The notes beneath the pieces were generated by a model. It had not been told where the DNA came from, did not search any database, and worked only from the letters and a program-made list of their open reading frames with translations. Below are positions 1 through 6,951 of a DNA stretch of 21,184 nucleotides, in pieces. The stretch is from assembly GCA_003516285.1 (NCBI GenBank), contig DPCK01000133.1, forward strand, positions 10,217-31,400. Reading direction: 5' to 3'. How positions within the stretch are numbered: the first letter of the stretch is position 1; the number at the start of each line of letters is the position of its first letter. The position numbers and the translations under genes are program-made. Origin of the DNA: Lutibacter sp. (GTDB lineage: Bacteria > Bacteroidota > Bacteroidia > Flavobacteriales > Flavobacteriaceae).

Positions 1-1136
1 CCGTTACATATTGCCGCTGCACCATATTTAGCTTTGTTTTGTTCCAGCACCGAAGTCAATGCAATAACGATTCTAGCGCCAGACATACCAAGTGGATGTC
101 CTAACGAAACAGCGCCGCCATTCACATTCACTTTTGCAGGATCTATTCCTAAAAGTTTAATATTGGCCAAACCAACAACTGCAAAAGCCTCATTAAATTC
201 AAAATAATCAATGTCCTCTATTTTTAAACCTGCTTTGGCCAACGCTTTTGGAATTGCTTTTGCAGGCGCGGTGGTAAACCATTCAGGTTCATGTGCGGCA
301 TCTGCATAACCAATTATTTTCGCGATTGGTTTCAGATTCAATTCTTTGGCTATGTCGGCACTCATAATCACCAATGCTGCAGCGCCATCGTTAATGGTTG
401 AGGCATTTGCGGCAGTTACGGTTCCTTCTTTACTGAACACAGGACGTAAGGTTGGGATTTTAGCCAAATCTACATTTTTATATTCTTCATCTTCAGCAAA
501 AATAATGGGATCTCCTTTTCTTTGAGGGATTTCAACAGGAACAATTTCCTTGGAAAACTTTCCTTTTGACCAGGCATCGGCTGATTTTTTATAGGATGCG
601 ATGGCAAAATTATCTTGGTCTTCACGTGTAAATTTATATTCATCGGCGCATAAATCACCGCAGGTTCCCATATGTTTTTGATCGTACACATTGATCAAAC
701 CATCAACCAACATACCATCAGCAACAGCAATATTGCCAAGCTTGGTCGATTTTCTTCCTTCGAGATAATGTGGAATTTTACTCATATTTTCCATTCCGCC
801 AGCCACAATAATTTCAGCATCACCAGTTTTTATGGCTTGGGCGGCAAGCATAATTGCCTTCATCCCAGATGCACAAACTTTATTGACAGTGGTGCAAGGC
901 ACGGTATTTGGAATTCCGGCGAAAAGCGCCGCTTGTCTGGCAGGTGCCTGGCCCAATCCGGCAGAAACCACATTTCCCATAAAAACTTCATCAACAAGTT
1001 TTGGGTCTAATTTTATTTTATTTAAAGCGCCTCTAATGGCAACTTCCCCTAATTTTGGGGCTGGTATGTCAGATAAACTACCCAATAAACTTCCTATTGG
1101 TGTTCTGGCTACGGATACAATTACAACTTCTTTCAT
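1..1136 (-). CDS. Thiolase (acetyl-CoA C-acyltransferase), 3' end cut by window edge
   Basis: Catalyses Claisen condensation or cleavage of acyl-CoA thioesters in the cytoplasm (fatty-acid oxidation or acetoacetyl-CoA formation). The reading frame begins MKEVVIVSVARTPIG and gives about 378 residues. Visible thiolase signatures are the acylated nucleophile Cys88 in VNKVCASGMK, the His347 motif SLGHPLGMSGAR, and the second catalytic Cys377 in AAICNG at the very end of the window. Thiolases are usually about 392 residues, so only some 14 residues are missing off the left edge. The N-terminus resembles biosynthetic-type acetyl-CoA acetyltransferases more than FadA, but chain-length specificity cannot be read from sequence. 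It is divergent from the HD phosphodiesterase gene to its right. Confidence 0.93.
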   Translation of the reverse strand, partial: MKEVVIVSVARTPIGSLLGSLSDIPAPKLGEVAIRGALNKIKLDPKLVDEVFMGNVVSAGLGQAPARQAALFAGIPNTVPCTTVNKVCASGMKAIMLAAQAIKTGDAEIIVAGGMENMSKIPHYLEGRKSTKLGNIAVADGMLVDGLINVYDQKHMGTCGDLCADEYKFTREDQDNFAIASYKKSADAWSKGKFSKEIVPVEIPQRKGDPIIFAEDEEYKNVDLAKIPTLRPVFSKEGTVTAANASTINDGAAALVIMSADIAKELNLKPIAKIIGYADAAHEPEWFTTAPAKAIPKALAKAGLKIEDIDYFEFNEAFAVVGLANIKLLGIDPAKVNVNGGAVSLGHPLGMSGARIVIALTSVLEQNKAKYGAAAICN

Positions 1137-1477
1137 TTGCAGATATTATTTATTTTTATTGGTCAAACTGCCTGTCGGCAGGCAGGTGGAATTTGCATTT
1201 CTAAAACAGTGCAAAAAACTGTAATTGAGTTATGCTCATTTCATTTTGTCTTGATTCAAAAATTCAATTGCGAAATTAAGCAATTTTATACAATTTTTAG
1301 GAATTTAGGGATGGGATTATGCTATTTATTTACCTAAACAATAAAAAAGCAAGGTGATTTTTTACCTCCTGCATTGAAAATAATTGCAACTTAAAACGGC
1401 GTGTCTTTTAAAAATATTGTGGGCTATAAATGCTGGTAACATAATAATTGTTATTTTTGGAGGGAAAACAGCGATTG
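1137..1477. other. Divergent intergenic region between thiolase and PgpH-like gene
   Basis: About 340 bases without a convincing gene. It must hold promoters for both divergent genes, but no clean TTG-N17-23-TANNTTTG pair was found. The only strong structure is the GC-rich palindrome listed separately. GGAGGG at 1459-1464 is a good Shine-Dalgarno-like sequence for the downstream gene. Confidence 0.5.
1168..1185. repeat. GC-rich palindrome (interspersed hairpin)
   Basis: A 7-bp perfect stem, CTGCCTG (1168-1174) with CAGGCAG (1179-1185), encloses the loop TCGG in otherwise AT-rich DNA. Palindromes built on CCTGCC/GGCAGG recur between genes in many Bacteroidota genomes; that is from memory of such genomes, not from a search. 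It lies about 30 bp upstream of the thiolase start, so it would fall in or near that gene's leader. It could also act as a short repeat unit. Confidence 0.55.
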
Positions 1478-3529
1478 GTGAAAAAAATTATAAACAAATT
1501 ACTTGTAAATCACTCTTTAATATATAAACTATTCCTATATATCCTCACGGTAATTTTAGTTGTTTATTTATTCCCAAAAGGGGGGCAGTTTAAGTATGAA
1601 TTTCAAAAAGGGAAGCCTTGGCAGTATGAAAATTATTATTCGCCATTCGACTTCTCCATTAAAAAATCTCTTCAGGAAATAGAAGCTGAAAAGCAGCAAA
1701 TTAAGGAAAACTCGAAACAGTTTTTTGAATATAATGATGAGGTTGTTTTAAATGTTAAGAAAAACACGACAGCTAAGCTATTGGAATACCTGGAGACGGC
1801 CAAATTATCAAATCAAAGCAAAAGCAGACTTTTACAAAAATCGGACGGTATTTTAAATGAAATATATGAATATGGCTATTTAAATCCTTTAAGTGAGCAA
1901 AAAATTGAAAATGTTGAAATAACCTTAAGACGCGGAAATTCAATCCAGAATATTCAGCCAAACAAACTTTTTAAAGCATCCCAAATATCAGCTTTTTTAA
2001 ATACTAAATTTGGAAATCAGCCATTTTCAAAGGAGGAAAAAAATGTTTTAACCATTATTTCGAATGAATTAAAGCCGAACGTGACTTTTGATGAGGATTT
2101 CACCCAAAAAGCGTACGAAGAAAATTTAAGCCATATTTCCTATACAAAAGGACTGGTTGCTGAAAAAGAACGGATTATATTTAAAGGCGACATTGTTGAG
2201 GGAGAGAAATTGGTGAAATTAAATTCACTTAAAAGCGAGTTCGATTCGCAGGTATGGAGCAAATCAAATTCCAATTGGATTGTGTTGGGATATACGTTAT
2301 TGGTGGCATTGTCATTTTTAATGCTGATACTTTTTTTAAGAAAATACCGACTTGATATTTTTGAAAATAACAACAAAGTGACCTTCATATTTTTTAATAT
2401 GATATTGGTTATTTTGCTGATTACGTTGATTGTGAAATATGACGCCAAGTTTATTTATGTGGCGCCCATAGTGATATTGCCGCTGGTTTTAAAAGCTTTT
2501 TTCGATTCCAGATTGGGGTTATTCGCCCATACATTAACGGTATTGTTGCTTGGTTTTATTGTTCCTAACAGTTTCGAATTTGTTTTCCTGCAAATAATTG
2601 CCGGGATAGTGACCATTTTAACAATTTCGGAGTTGAATAAAAGAGCCAATTTATTTCTTTCTGTTTTGCAGATTACCTTTGTTTATTTTGTGGCCTATTT
2701 TGCTTTTTCTGTAATTCAGGAAGGGAATGCCCAAAATTTAAATTATGAAAAATTGACTTATTTTGCGATGAACGGGGCTGCAACTTTATTTGTTTTACCC
2801 TTAATTTATATTTTCGAAAAACTTTTTGGTTTGGTTTCAGATGAATCATTAAAAGAATTGTCGAATTCAAATTCCAAATTATTGCGTGAATTGGCTGAAA
2901 AAGCGCCCGGAACATTTCAGCACTCTTTGCAGGTAGCTAATTTGGCTGAAGCCTGTGCTATTGAAATTAACGCAAATTCAATGTTGGTGCGGACAGGGGC
3001 ATTGTATCACGATATCGGCAAAATTGAAAACCCGATGTACTTCACTGAAAATCAGGTGACAAACGTGAATCCTCACAACGAACTTGAACCAACCGACAGT
3101 GCTAAAATTATCATTGATCATATCATCAATGGCGTAGAAATTGCGAAAAAGAATCATATTCCCGACAGAATTATTGATTTTATAAGAACACATCACGGAA
3201 CTACATTGGTTTATTATTTTTTCAAAAAAGAAGAACTGAGCGGGAACGTTTTTGCAGAAAGTAATTTTCATTATCCAGGTCCAATTCCGTTTTCAAAAGA
3301 AACAGCCATATTAATGATGTGTGACTCTGTAGAGGCGGCGTCTAAAAGCATAAAAGAACCATCTGCCAAAGCGTTTGATGATTTGGTTGAAAAAATTGTA
3401 AATAAACAAATGGATGACGGCCAATTTATGAATGCTGATATTACTTTTAAAGAGCTGCAAACCATTAAAAAGGTGTTAAAGAAGAAGTTAAAGAATATTT
3501 ACCATTTGCGAATTGAATATCCTGAATAA
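1478..3529 (+). CDS. pgpH: PgpH/YqfF-type 7TM HD-domain phosphodiesterase
   Basis: Probable membrane cyclic-di-nucleotide phosphodiesterase (the PgpH family degrades c-di-AMP). Order seen: an N-terminal membrane helix (about residues 16-32), a long extracytoplasmic 7TMR-HDED-like domain to about 260, a block of about seven hydrophobic helices (266-460), and a cytoplasmic HD domain. Metal-ligand motifs are His482 (FQHSLQVANLAE), His511-Asp512 (YHDIGK), then NPHNELEPTDSA and RTHHGT. About 683 residues is normal for the family. The open frame extends to a TTG at 1448, but GGAGGG at 1459-1464 and the family-like start (KKIINKLLVNHSLIYK) favour GTG at 1478 (or TTG at 1475). It is a single gene followed by the tRNA cluster. 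The c-di-AMP substrate is inferred from the family. Confidence 0.88.
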   Translation: MKKIINKLLVNHSLIYKLFLYILTVILVVYLFPKGGQFKYEFQKGKPWQYENYYSPFDFSIKKSLQEIEAEKQQIKENSKQFFEYNDEVVLNVKKNTTAKLLEYLETAKLSNQSKSRLLQKSDGILNEIYEYGYLNPLSEQKIENVEITLRRGNSIQNIQPNKLFKASQISAFLNTKFGNQPFSKEEKNVLTIISNELKPNVTFDEDFTQKAYEENLSHISYTKGLVAEKERIIFKGDIVEGEKLVKLNSLKSEFDSQVWSKSNSNWIVLGYTLLVALSFLMLILFLRKYRLDIFENNNKVTFIFFNMILVILLITLIVKYDAKFIYVAPIVILPLVLKAFFDSRLGLFAHTLTVLLLGFIVPNSFEFVFLQIIAGIVTILTISELNKRANLFLSVLQITFVYFVAYFAFSVIQEGNAQNLNYEKLTYFAMNGAATLFVLPLIYIFEKLFGLVSDESLKELSNSNSKLLRELAEKAPGTFQHSLQVANLAEACAIEINANSMLVRTGALYHDIGKIENPMYFTENQVTNVNPHNELEPTDSAKIIIDHIINGVEIAKKNHIPDRIIDFIRTHHGTTLVYYFFKKEELSGNVFAESNFHYPGPIPFSKETAILMMCDSVEAASKSIKEPSAKAFDDLVEKIVNKQMDDGQFMNADITFKELQTIKKVLKKKLKNIYHLRIEYPE

Positions 3530-3566
3530 ATAAGTACTTCTTTTCATTAAAAAAGTATGATAAATG

Positions 3567-3597
3567 TTGTGTGAATGCATTTGTAATGCTACATTTG
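3567..3597 (+). promoter_or_regulatory. Bacteroidota-type promoter of the tRNA cluster
   Basis: TTG at 3567-3569 and TACATTTG at 3590-3597 (consensus TANNTTTG) are separated by 20 bases. This is the Bacteroidota -33/-7 arrangement. Transcription would begin near 3604, about 28 bases before tRNA-Ser. Confidence 0.75.
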
Positions 3598-3631
3598 CAC
3601 TCGCAAAAATAAGTTCATAAAGCAAATATCA

Positions 3632-3715
3632 GGAGAGGTGCCGGAGTGGTAACGGAGCAGATTGCTAATCTGTCGACGGGTAACTGTCGCCAGGGTTCGA
3701 GTCCCTGTCTCTCCG
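3632..3715 (+). tRNA. tRNA-Ser (GCT)
   Basis: Class II tRNA of 84 bases. The acceptor stem GGAGAGG pairs with TCTCTCC, and the discriminator is G. The anticodon loop is TTGCTAA with anticodon GCT. There is a long variable arm (CGACGGGTAACTGTCG), and the T arm is CAGGG-TTCGAGT-CCCTG. CCA is not encoded. It is the first of three tRNAs read from the promoter at 3567-3597. Confidence 0.96.
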
Positions 3716-3727
3716 CTTTTTATTTTT

Positions 3728-3792
3728 CGGGGTGTAGTACCGTGACAAGCACGGCATAAACTACGCTCAGTTGAATATTAGTTTACCACACC
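3728..3792 (+). other. tRNA-Pro-like structured spacer
   Basis: The spacer between tRNA-Ser and tRNA-Pro begins with CGGGGTGTAG (3728-3737), identical to the first ten bases of tRNA-Pro at 3795-3804. It can fold into nested stems: GTAGT (3734-3738) with ACTAC (3760-3764), and CCGTG (3740-3744) with CACGG (3750-3754). GGTGT (3731-3735) could alternatively pair with ACACC (3788-3792). No T arm or anticodon arm is recognisable, so it is not a functional tRNA. It may be the remnant of a duplicated tRNA-Pro or a processing structure. Confidence 0.4.
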
Positions 3793-3794
3793 AT

Positions 3795-3869
3795 CGGGGT
3801 GTAGCGTAGCCCGGTTATCGCGCCTGCTTTGGGAGCAGGAGGTCGCAGGTTCGAATCCTGCCACCCCGA
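3795..3869 (+). tRNA. tRNA-Pro (TGG)
   Basis: 75 bases. The acceptor CGGGGTG pairs with CACCCCG, with discriminator A. The anticodon stem CCTGC/GCAGG holds loop TTTGGGA with anticodon TGG. The T arm is GCAGG-TTCGAAT-CCTGC. The following C of the genome is not a full CCA. It is the middle gene of the cluster, five bases before tRNA-Arg. Confidence 0.96.
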
Positions 3870-3874
3870 CAAAT

Positions 3875-3948
<74 letters not shown>

Positions 3949-3972
3949 CTGAATCAATCATCAAAAGGCATC

Positions 3973-4006
3973 AAAACCTTGCAAAACCTAGGATTTGCAA
4001 GGTTTT
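3973..4006 (+). terminator. Hairpin terminator after the tRNA cluster
   Basis: A 13-bp perfect stem, AAAACCTTGCAAA (3973-3985) with TTTGCAAGGTTTT (3994-4006), has an 8-base loop and is followed by GTATTTTTA. It lies 25 bases after tRNA-Arg and is the probable end of the tRNA transcript. Its left arm starts with A residues, so it could work in both directions. Confidence 0.8.
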
Positions 4007-4025
4007 GTATTTTTAGGATTATCAA

Positions 4026-4217
4026 AATATATGATAGAATATCATATATTAGGTCAACAAATCGGTCAACAAAATTCACACGTGAAATCTGTTGACCGGC
4101 AAGATTAAAAAAATGTGGGAGCGCCCGTAAATTCTAATGATTTTACATTTGTGATTTCATTAAAAACGGTCTGAATTGAATAAAAAATTTCAATAGTTTG
4201 ATAAAGCCCGGTCAACA
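4026..4217. promoter_or_regulatory. Repeated GGTCAACA sites and palindrome upstream of integrase
   Basis: The 358 bases between tRNA-Arg and the integrase carry no gene but several repeats. An 11-bp palindrome has arms 4026-4036 and 4040-4050 (AATATATGATA/TATCATATATT) with a 3-base centre. GGTCAACA occurs directly at 4052-4059 and 4064-4071 (12-bp period), inverted at 4090-4097 and direct at 4210-4217. The last two extend to a 10-bp exact inverted pair, TGTTGACCGG (4090-4099) and CCGGTCAACA (4208-4217). Such clusters next to an integrase are typical of arm-type integrase or excisionase sites. That assignment is inferred. Confidence 0.55.
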
Positions 4218-4285
4218 ACATTGAACATATTTTCACTAATCCCGACAAAACCATAGTTGATTTGACTTTCGTCTAAAACAAAGTT

Positions 4286-4315
4286 TAACTTTAAAAGACG
4301 ACAACTATGAAAACA
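4286..4315 (+). repeat. Leader repeat copy 1 (integrase start)
   Basis: TAACTTTAAAA, then GACGACAAC, then TATGAAAACA spans the integrase start codon. The same string occurs on the opposite strand at the DoxX-like start (5981-6008), with one substitution and two single-base gaps. See the matching entry. Confidence 0.6.
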
Positions 4316-5572
4316 TCTACAACATTTTCTATCCTAATTTGGATAAATACCTCGCGTTTAAAAAACAACGAGGCAGAAATCTTTGCGAGAGTGACCGTAA
4401 ACCTAAGACGTACCAATATCAGTCTGAAACGCAAGATAGACGTTGAATCCTGGAACAGATCCAAAGGTCGTGTTAAAGGCAATTGCAAGGAGGCGAGAAC
4501 CTTAAATTTATACCTGGATCAAGAACAGGCCCGATTATTTGAATGCTATCAGGAACTTAGGGCAGAACAACAACTAGTAACGGCTCAGGCAGTCAAAGCA
4601 CGGTTTTTAGGCTTGGACACCATCCACCATTCCCTTTTGGAGCTAATAGAATATCACAACACAACTATGGTAAACAAACTTCATTATGACACCATGCGCC
4701 ATTACAAAACCAGCCAGCATTATTTAAGACTGTTTATGGAGCAAAAAATGAAGACTTCCGATGTTTATTTAAAGGATCTCAATTATGCCTTTGTCATCAA
4801 TTTCGAAAACTTTCTGCGAGCCCATGTGCCTGCAGACTATAGAAATAAAATAGGGAACAATACCGTGATGAAGCATATCCAGCGCCTTCGAAAAATGGTC
4901 ACCATGGCTTTTAAAATGGAATGGATTGTAAGGGACCCTTTCGTTAAATTTCAATCTTCTTTTGAAAAAAGCGAACGCGAATTTCTTTCGGAAGAAGAAT
5001 TGCAAAGTATAGAAGCGTTTACATCTTCATTTGAAAGGCTTTCTTTGGTAAAGGATCTTTTTATTTTTAGTTGCTATACGGGCATTGCCTATGTTGATGT
5101 TATGACACTTACTAAGGATAATATTTTAAGGGGAATAGACGGGAACTTATGGATCATCACCAAGCGACAAAAAACAGGAACATCTGTTAAAATTCCCATT
5201 CTGGAGCAAACGCAATACTTGATTGATAAATACCACGACAGTGTCCGGGCGAATATAACAGGAACTTTGTTTCCGGTGATGTCAAATCAAAAAGTTAATA
5301 GTTACTTAAAAGAAATTGCCGAAGTCTGCGGCATTAAAAAGAACCTGACTTTTCATGTGGCCCGTCATACATTCGCAACCACGGTAACGCTTACTAACGG
5401 AGTGCCAATTGAAACCGTCTCAAAACTTTTGGGCCATACCAAACTGGCAACCACGCAAATTTATGCAAAGGTTATTGAGCGTAAAGTGAGCGATGATATG
5501 CAGGCTCTGCGATTTGTTTTGGATAAAAACAAAAAAGAAAATGAGTTGAAAAATGGTGAATCAATTGGTTAA
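4307..5572 (+). CDS. Tyrosine recombinase/integrase (CTnDOT-like)
   Basis: Site-specific recombinase of the phage integrase family, 421 residues, in the Bacteroidota form: an N-terminal arm-binding domain (about 1-95), a SAM-like core-binding domain (about 105-210) and a C-terminal catalytic domain (about 225-410). Catalytic features seen are Lys289 (RQKTGT), His350-x2-Arg353 (FHVARHTFAT), His377 (LLGHTKL) and the nucleophile Tyr386 (TQIYAKV). The first catalytic Arg is absent: the motif CYTG-I-A261 carries Ala where most families have Arg. Loss of this Arg is known from the conjugative transposon integrase IntDOT. The gene lies 358 bp after tRNA-Arg and is convergent with the DoxX-like gene. 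It probably integrated the accessory DNA to its right, but the element's other end was not found. Confidence 0.92.
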   Translation: MKTSTTFSILIWINTSRLKNNEAEIFARVTVNLRRTNISLKRKIDVESWNRSKGRVKGNCKEARTLNLYLDQEQARLFECYQELRAEQQLVTAQAVKARFLGLDTIHHSLLELIEYHNTTMVNKLHYDTMRHYKTSQHYLRLFMEQKMKTSDVYLKDLNYAFVINFENFLRAHVPADYRNKIGNNTVMKHIQRLRKMVTMAFKMEWIVRDPFVKFQSSFEKSEREFLSEEELQSIEAFTSSFERLSLVKDLFIFSCYTGIAYVDVMTLTKDNILRGIDGNLWIITKRQKTGTSVKIPILEQTQYLIDKYHDSVRANITGTLFPVMSNQKVNSYLKEIAEVCGIKKNLTFHVARHTFATTVTLTNGVPIETVSKLLGHTKLATTQIYAKVIERKVSDDMQALRFVLDKNKKENELKNGESIG

Positions 5573-5592
5573 GAGGGGTTTTATTTTTTAAT

Positions 5593-5610
5593 CAATAGAA
5601 AAAGTTATTG
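5593..5610. terminator. Weak hairpin between convergent integrase and DoxX-like genes
   Basis: CAATA (5593-5597) pairs with TATTG (5606-5610) in the 38-base gap between the two convergent stop codons, with a T-rich stretch (5579-5589) on one side. The stem is short, so a bidirectional terminator role is only suggested by position. Confidence 0.3.
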
Positions 5611-5988
5611 TCAATTAACCATAGGAAGATATTTATTTCTGTTTTCATAAATCACCCATAAGTATATTGCAAGTAGTGGAAGGACAATCGTTAGTCCTTC
5701 TGGTGCTATGGTAAAATGAGTGAGCATGATGCCTGTCATTATGGGAGCAAGAATTACGGCTCCCAATGCCCTCACTTTTGGGAAGATAAATAAGATACCG
5801 CCTATGATTTCAGCAGCAGCAATAAGTGGCATAAGCCATCCAATCTGCATCATGGCTGTAAACATCTGCATGGAGTCCTCTGGCATGTCTTCTGGGACAG
5901 GCATATAGTTAAAAAATTTGTTAAGCCCTGCGTTAATGAACATCAATCCAAAAAGCAAGCAGAAGACGAAAAGAATTTTTTGTTTCAT
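5611..5988 (-). CDS. DoxX-like small membrane protein
   Basis: 125 residues from ATG at 5988 (KQKILFVFCLLFGLMFINAG). An upstream in-frame extension to 6087 is rich in Cys and Arg, unlike the family, and is rejected. There are four hydrophobic segments (about 4-22, 45-65, 70-90, 95-113). The pattern INAGLNKFFNYMPVP followed by AAAEIIGGILFIFPKVRALGA matches the DoxX/DoxD-like family of inner-membrane proteins, whose function is poorly defined (some are linked to thiol or oxidative stress). It is a single gene, convergent with the integrase. Its start region is nearly identical to that of the integrase. Confidence 0.75.
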   Translation of the reverse strand: MKQKILFVFCLLFGLMFINAGLNKFFNYMPVPEDMPEDSMQMFTAMMQIGWLMPLIAAAEIIGGILFIFPKVRALGAVILAPIMTGIMLTHFTIAPEGLTIVLPLLAIYLWVIYENRNKYLPMVN

Positions 5989-6008
5989 TGTTGTCGTTTT
6001 TAAAGTTA
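5981..6008 (-). repeat. Leader repeat copy 2 (DoxX-like start)
   Basis: Read on the minus strand, TAACTTTAAAA, then ACGACAAC, then AATGAAACA covers the DoxX-like start codon. It matches the integrase leader at 4286-4315 in inverted orientation. The two copies flank a segment of about 1.7 kb containing the recombinase gene. Confidence 0.6.
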
Positions 6009-6091
6009 GTGTTGTATTTTCAATAGCCGCCAAAAGTCTCGTCTTGCGCAGTAGAGTGGGGCAGCACTTGACTTTGCAAGAACTCACCTAA

Positions 6092-6177
6092 CTGAAAAAT
6101 TCGAAGGAATTTTCAGAATATGCGAGAGCAATTACTTATGGCGATTGTGTGTGTCCTGCAATAGCAGTGCTCACAAT
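6092..6177. repeat. Two hairpins upstream of the DoxX-like gene
   Basis: First hairpin: CTGAAAAATTC (6092-6102) with GAATTTTCAG (6107-6116), one bulged A. Second: ATTGTG (6144-6149) with CACAAT (6172-6177), enclosing CTGC/GCAG (6156-6159 and 6164-6167) around loop AATA. They fill the gap between the DUF2200 gene and the DoxX-like gene. They may end the DUF2200 transcript or be remnants of recombination sites between accessory genes; neither is shown. Confidence 0.4.
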
Positions 6178-6246
6178 TAGTGAAACTAAATGAAAAAATC
6201 CAAAAATACAAATATGAATTGAAAAAAAGTTGTTGGTTATTTGCTT

Positions 6247-6612
6247 TTACGAAACTCTTAAAATCTTTTCCATCTTCTTGCCTTTAGCCAATTCGTCCAC
6301 TAGTTTATCTAAATATCTTACTTGTCTTGTTAAAGAGTTTTCAATTTCTTCAATTCGATAGCCACAAATAACCCCTGTAATTAATTTGGCATTGGGGTTC
6401 AATTTTGCTTTCTTGAAGAATGTTTCAAATGTTTCTTTATTGTCAATGAATTCTTGTAGTATTATGTCATCAAAACCGGTCAGCCACGCTATTACTTGAT
6501 GTAATTCTTCTTTTGTCCTTCCTTTATTCTGCACTTTTGAGATATAGTGAGGATAAACTGATGCAAAAGACATTTTTGCAATACGGTCATTGTGTTCAGG
6601 GGTTGTTTTCAT
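6247..6612 (-). CDS. DUF2200 family protein
   Basis: 121 residues, close to the family norm. Conserved blocks recognised are TPEHNDRIAKMSFASVYPHY, KGRTKEELHQVIAWLTGF, LNPNAKLITGVICGYRIEEI and RYLDKLVDELAKGKKMEKIL. The function is unknown; it is probably a soluble cytoplasmic protein with no membrane segment or signal peptide. Its ATG (6612) overlaps the TGA of the upstream YdeI-like gene as ATGA (6609-6612), so the two were translationally coupled. DUF2200 genes are scattered through accessory regions of many bacteria, consistent with a mobile context here. Confidence 0.85.
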   Translation of the reverse strand: MKTTPEHNDRIAKMSFASVYPHYISKVQNKGRTKEELHQVIAWLTGFDDIILQEFIDNKETFETFFKKAKLNPNAKLITGVICGYRIEEIENSLTRQVRYLDKLVDELAKGKKMEKILRVS

Positions 6613-6907
6613 AGTTCAACTTTTTTAAACCACTTTTGTGCAGAAGATCTGCGATGCGGACAGCCGGGCCAGCAACAGGGTTGCCGTTTTCCTTCTTTTA
6701 ATTCATTAATCATACGGAGAATATGTTCAGCTCTTGTTTCTGGTTTTTGACAATAGTAACCCAACAAATCCATTCGTTGCGTTGAATAGGCGTAAGGCTG
6801 TCCCACCGGTCAAGAATATTAGTATCGGTTTTCGAAGCACTTTCTTGTCGACTTGCAACAAACTTACTTAAATGCCTAAAACTTGAATTTACCACTTTAC
6901 CCGCCAT
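6609..6907 (-). pseudogene. YdeI/OmdA-like small protein, frameshifted
   Basis: Two overlapping minus-strand frames together make one protein. From ATG 6907, frame one reads through WDSLTPIQRNEWICWVTIVK. The continuation, KPETRAEHILRMINELKEGK then CCWPGCPHR, is in the neighbouring frame down to 6609. The W-x4-P-x2-R-x-E...KKPETRAEHI pattern is the C-terminal motif of YdeI/OmpD-associated (OmdA) proteins. The break falls in a run of five A on the coding strand (5 T at 6744-6748); a sixth A would restore VKKPETRA in one frame. It is therefore a single-base deletion in a homopolymer: a recent mutation, a sequencing error, or slippage. It is translationally coupled to DUF2200 downstream. Function unknown. 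Confidence 0.75.
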
Positions 6908-6918
6908 AAGTTACATAC

Positions 6919-6951
6919 GCTGTTGTAAGCCGTTTTTAGTTGGCTGTTGTA
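6919..6951. repeat. 9-bp direct repeat at OsmC-like/YdeI-like junction
   Basis: GCTGTTGTA occurs at 6919-6927 and 6943-6951, 24 bp apart, spanning the end of the OsmC-like gene. On the minus strand the junction reads ACAACAGCC...ACGGCTTACAACAGC. Similar ACAACA/ACGGC strings are often seen between small accessory genes of Bacteroidota (from memory). It may be a recombination scar. Confidence 0.35.

Noticed and set aside
832..1224. Plus-strand frames of 112-130 codons over the thiolase
   Set aside because: Antisense shadows of the thiolase, which has complete active-site motifs.
5989..6087. N-terminal extension of the DoxX-like gene
   Set aside because: Cys/Arg-rich and unlike the family. The ATG at 5988 follows directly after the conserved leader and precedes a normal first membrane helix.
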